Shown: one piece after another, positions 23,222 through 23,600 of the stretch
How positions within the stretch are numbered: the stretch's first letter is position 1
How the letters are laid out: the number at the start of each line of letters is the position of its first letter
Assembly: GCA_044433305.1 (NCBI GenBank)
Contig: JAWXTS010000022.1
Span: forward strand, 1 to 23,600
DNA: 23,600 nucleotides
Direction: 5' to 3'
Source of the DNA: JAWXTS01 sp044433305
GTDB taxonomy: Bacteria > Bacteroidota > Bacteroidia > Bacteroidales > Rikenellaceae
Notes under the pieces: model-generated
Databases searched by the model: none
What the model saw: the letters and a program-made list of their open reading frames with translations, nothing else
What the model was told of the DNA's origin: nothing
Made by a program: the position numbers and the translations under genes

Positions 23222-23600
23222 ATGAGCTTAGACGATCAAATTTTTGCAGCCATAGAAGTGCTAAAGCAGGGCGGCATAATACTCTACCCTACCGACACGG
23301 TATGGGGCATAGGTTGCGACGCAACAAACAAAGATGCAGTACAAAAAATATATGACTTGAAACAGAGCGAGTCTAAAACAAGCATGCTAATCTTAGTCGA
23401 GAATGAGGATAGGTTGATGATGCAGTTTAAGAAAGTGCCAGATGTGGCATGGGAGCTTATCGAGGTATCGGACAAGCCGTTGACTCTGATTCTTGATGGT
23501 GGCTGTGGTGTGGCCGACAACCTTATACCCGACGAGGGAACTCTTGGTGTGCGCATCCCTAAGCACGAATTCTGCAACAAGCTACTACGCAAGTTCAGAA
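23222..23600 (+). CDS. Sua5/YrdC/TsaC-family threonylcarbamoyl-AMP synthase (cut by window edge)
   Basis: The visible 126 residues begin at the ATG at 23222 and run off the right edge. The enzyme makes threonylcarbamoyl-AMP from threonine, bicarbonate and ATP for the t6A37 tRNA modification. Family motifs are present: GGIILYPTDTVWGIGCDA near the start, the KxxxSK lysine region (LKQSESKTS), DKPLTLIL near residue 90, and GTLGVRIP near 111. The last, together with the Ser/Thr-Lys pattern, marks the nucleotide site. Whether it is the short TsaC or long Sua5 form cannot be judged from this part. Confidence 0.9.
   Translation, partial: MSLDDQIFAAIEVLKQGGIILYPTDTVWGIGCDATNKDAVQKIYDLKQSESKTSMLILVENEDRLMMQFKKVPDVAWELIEVSDKPLTLILDGGCGVADNLIPDEGTLGVRIPKHEFCNKLLRKFR

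Overview
The window reads as chromosomal DNA from a member of the Bacteroidales (Bacteroidota). Three things point there. The gene order pdxJ <- -> nadK - uppS - bamA - skp - skp is familiar from that order. Several genes have TAnnTTTG -7 boxes of the Bacteroidota type upstream. Several families are typical of the phylum (DUF2490 and DUF6515 proteins, a TonB-type beta-barrel, BatD/BatE). I cannot place it to genus. I saw no tRNA, rRNA, CRISPR array, insertion sequence or prophage.

Left accessory part (1-4755, all on the minus strand). A four-gene unit runs leftward: a VTC-type polyphosphate polymerase domain protein, a DUF4956 membrane protein, a DUF2490 outer-membrane barrel, and a CotH-family lipoprotein cut by the window edge. 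A strong terminator at 2607-2645 separates it from a second leftward pair: a DUF6515 secreted protein, then a lipoprotein with two DUF1566 domains around a Gly/Pro/Gln/Met-rich repeat linker. The co-occurrence of polyphosphate-polymerase-like, membrane, outer-membrane and CotH-kinase-like genes makes this the most interesting functional neighbourhood here.

Middle part (4973-12840). A 58-residue winged-helix protein converges on pdxJ-cca across a bidirectional terminator that also encodes the end of Cca. Then come nadK and an envelope-assembly run: uppS (lipid carrier for cell wall), bamA (outer-membrane protein insertion) and two Skp/OmpH periplasmic chaperones, closed by a terminator.

Right part (12841-23600). 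A TonB-type outer-membrane barrel gene has a broken 5' end: its signal peptide and barrel are in different frames and the usual N-terminal domain is gone. It is followed by a leftward ribosomal operon, rpsF-rpsR-rplI, in which rplI has an unusually good Shine-Dalgarno sequence. Next come rightward class I fumarase, batD, batE and recR, then a cold-shock protein gene with a structured leader. Finally there is a divergent pair, yebC (leftward) and the start of a Sua5/YrdC/TsaC gene (rightward), each with a near-consensus Bacteroidota promoter.

Most of the window is housekeeping. The items worth following are the VTC/DUF4956/DUF2490/CotH neighbourhood, the broken barrel gene, the rplI Shine-Dalgarno sequence, and several short repeats in intergenic regions.
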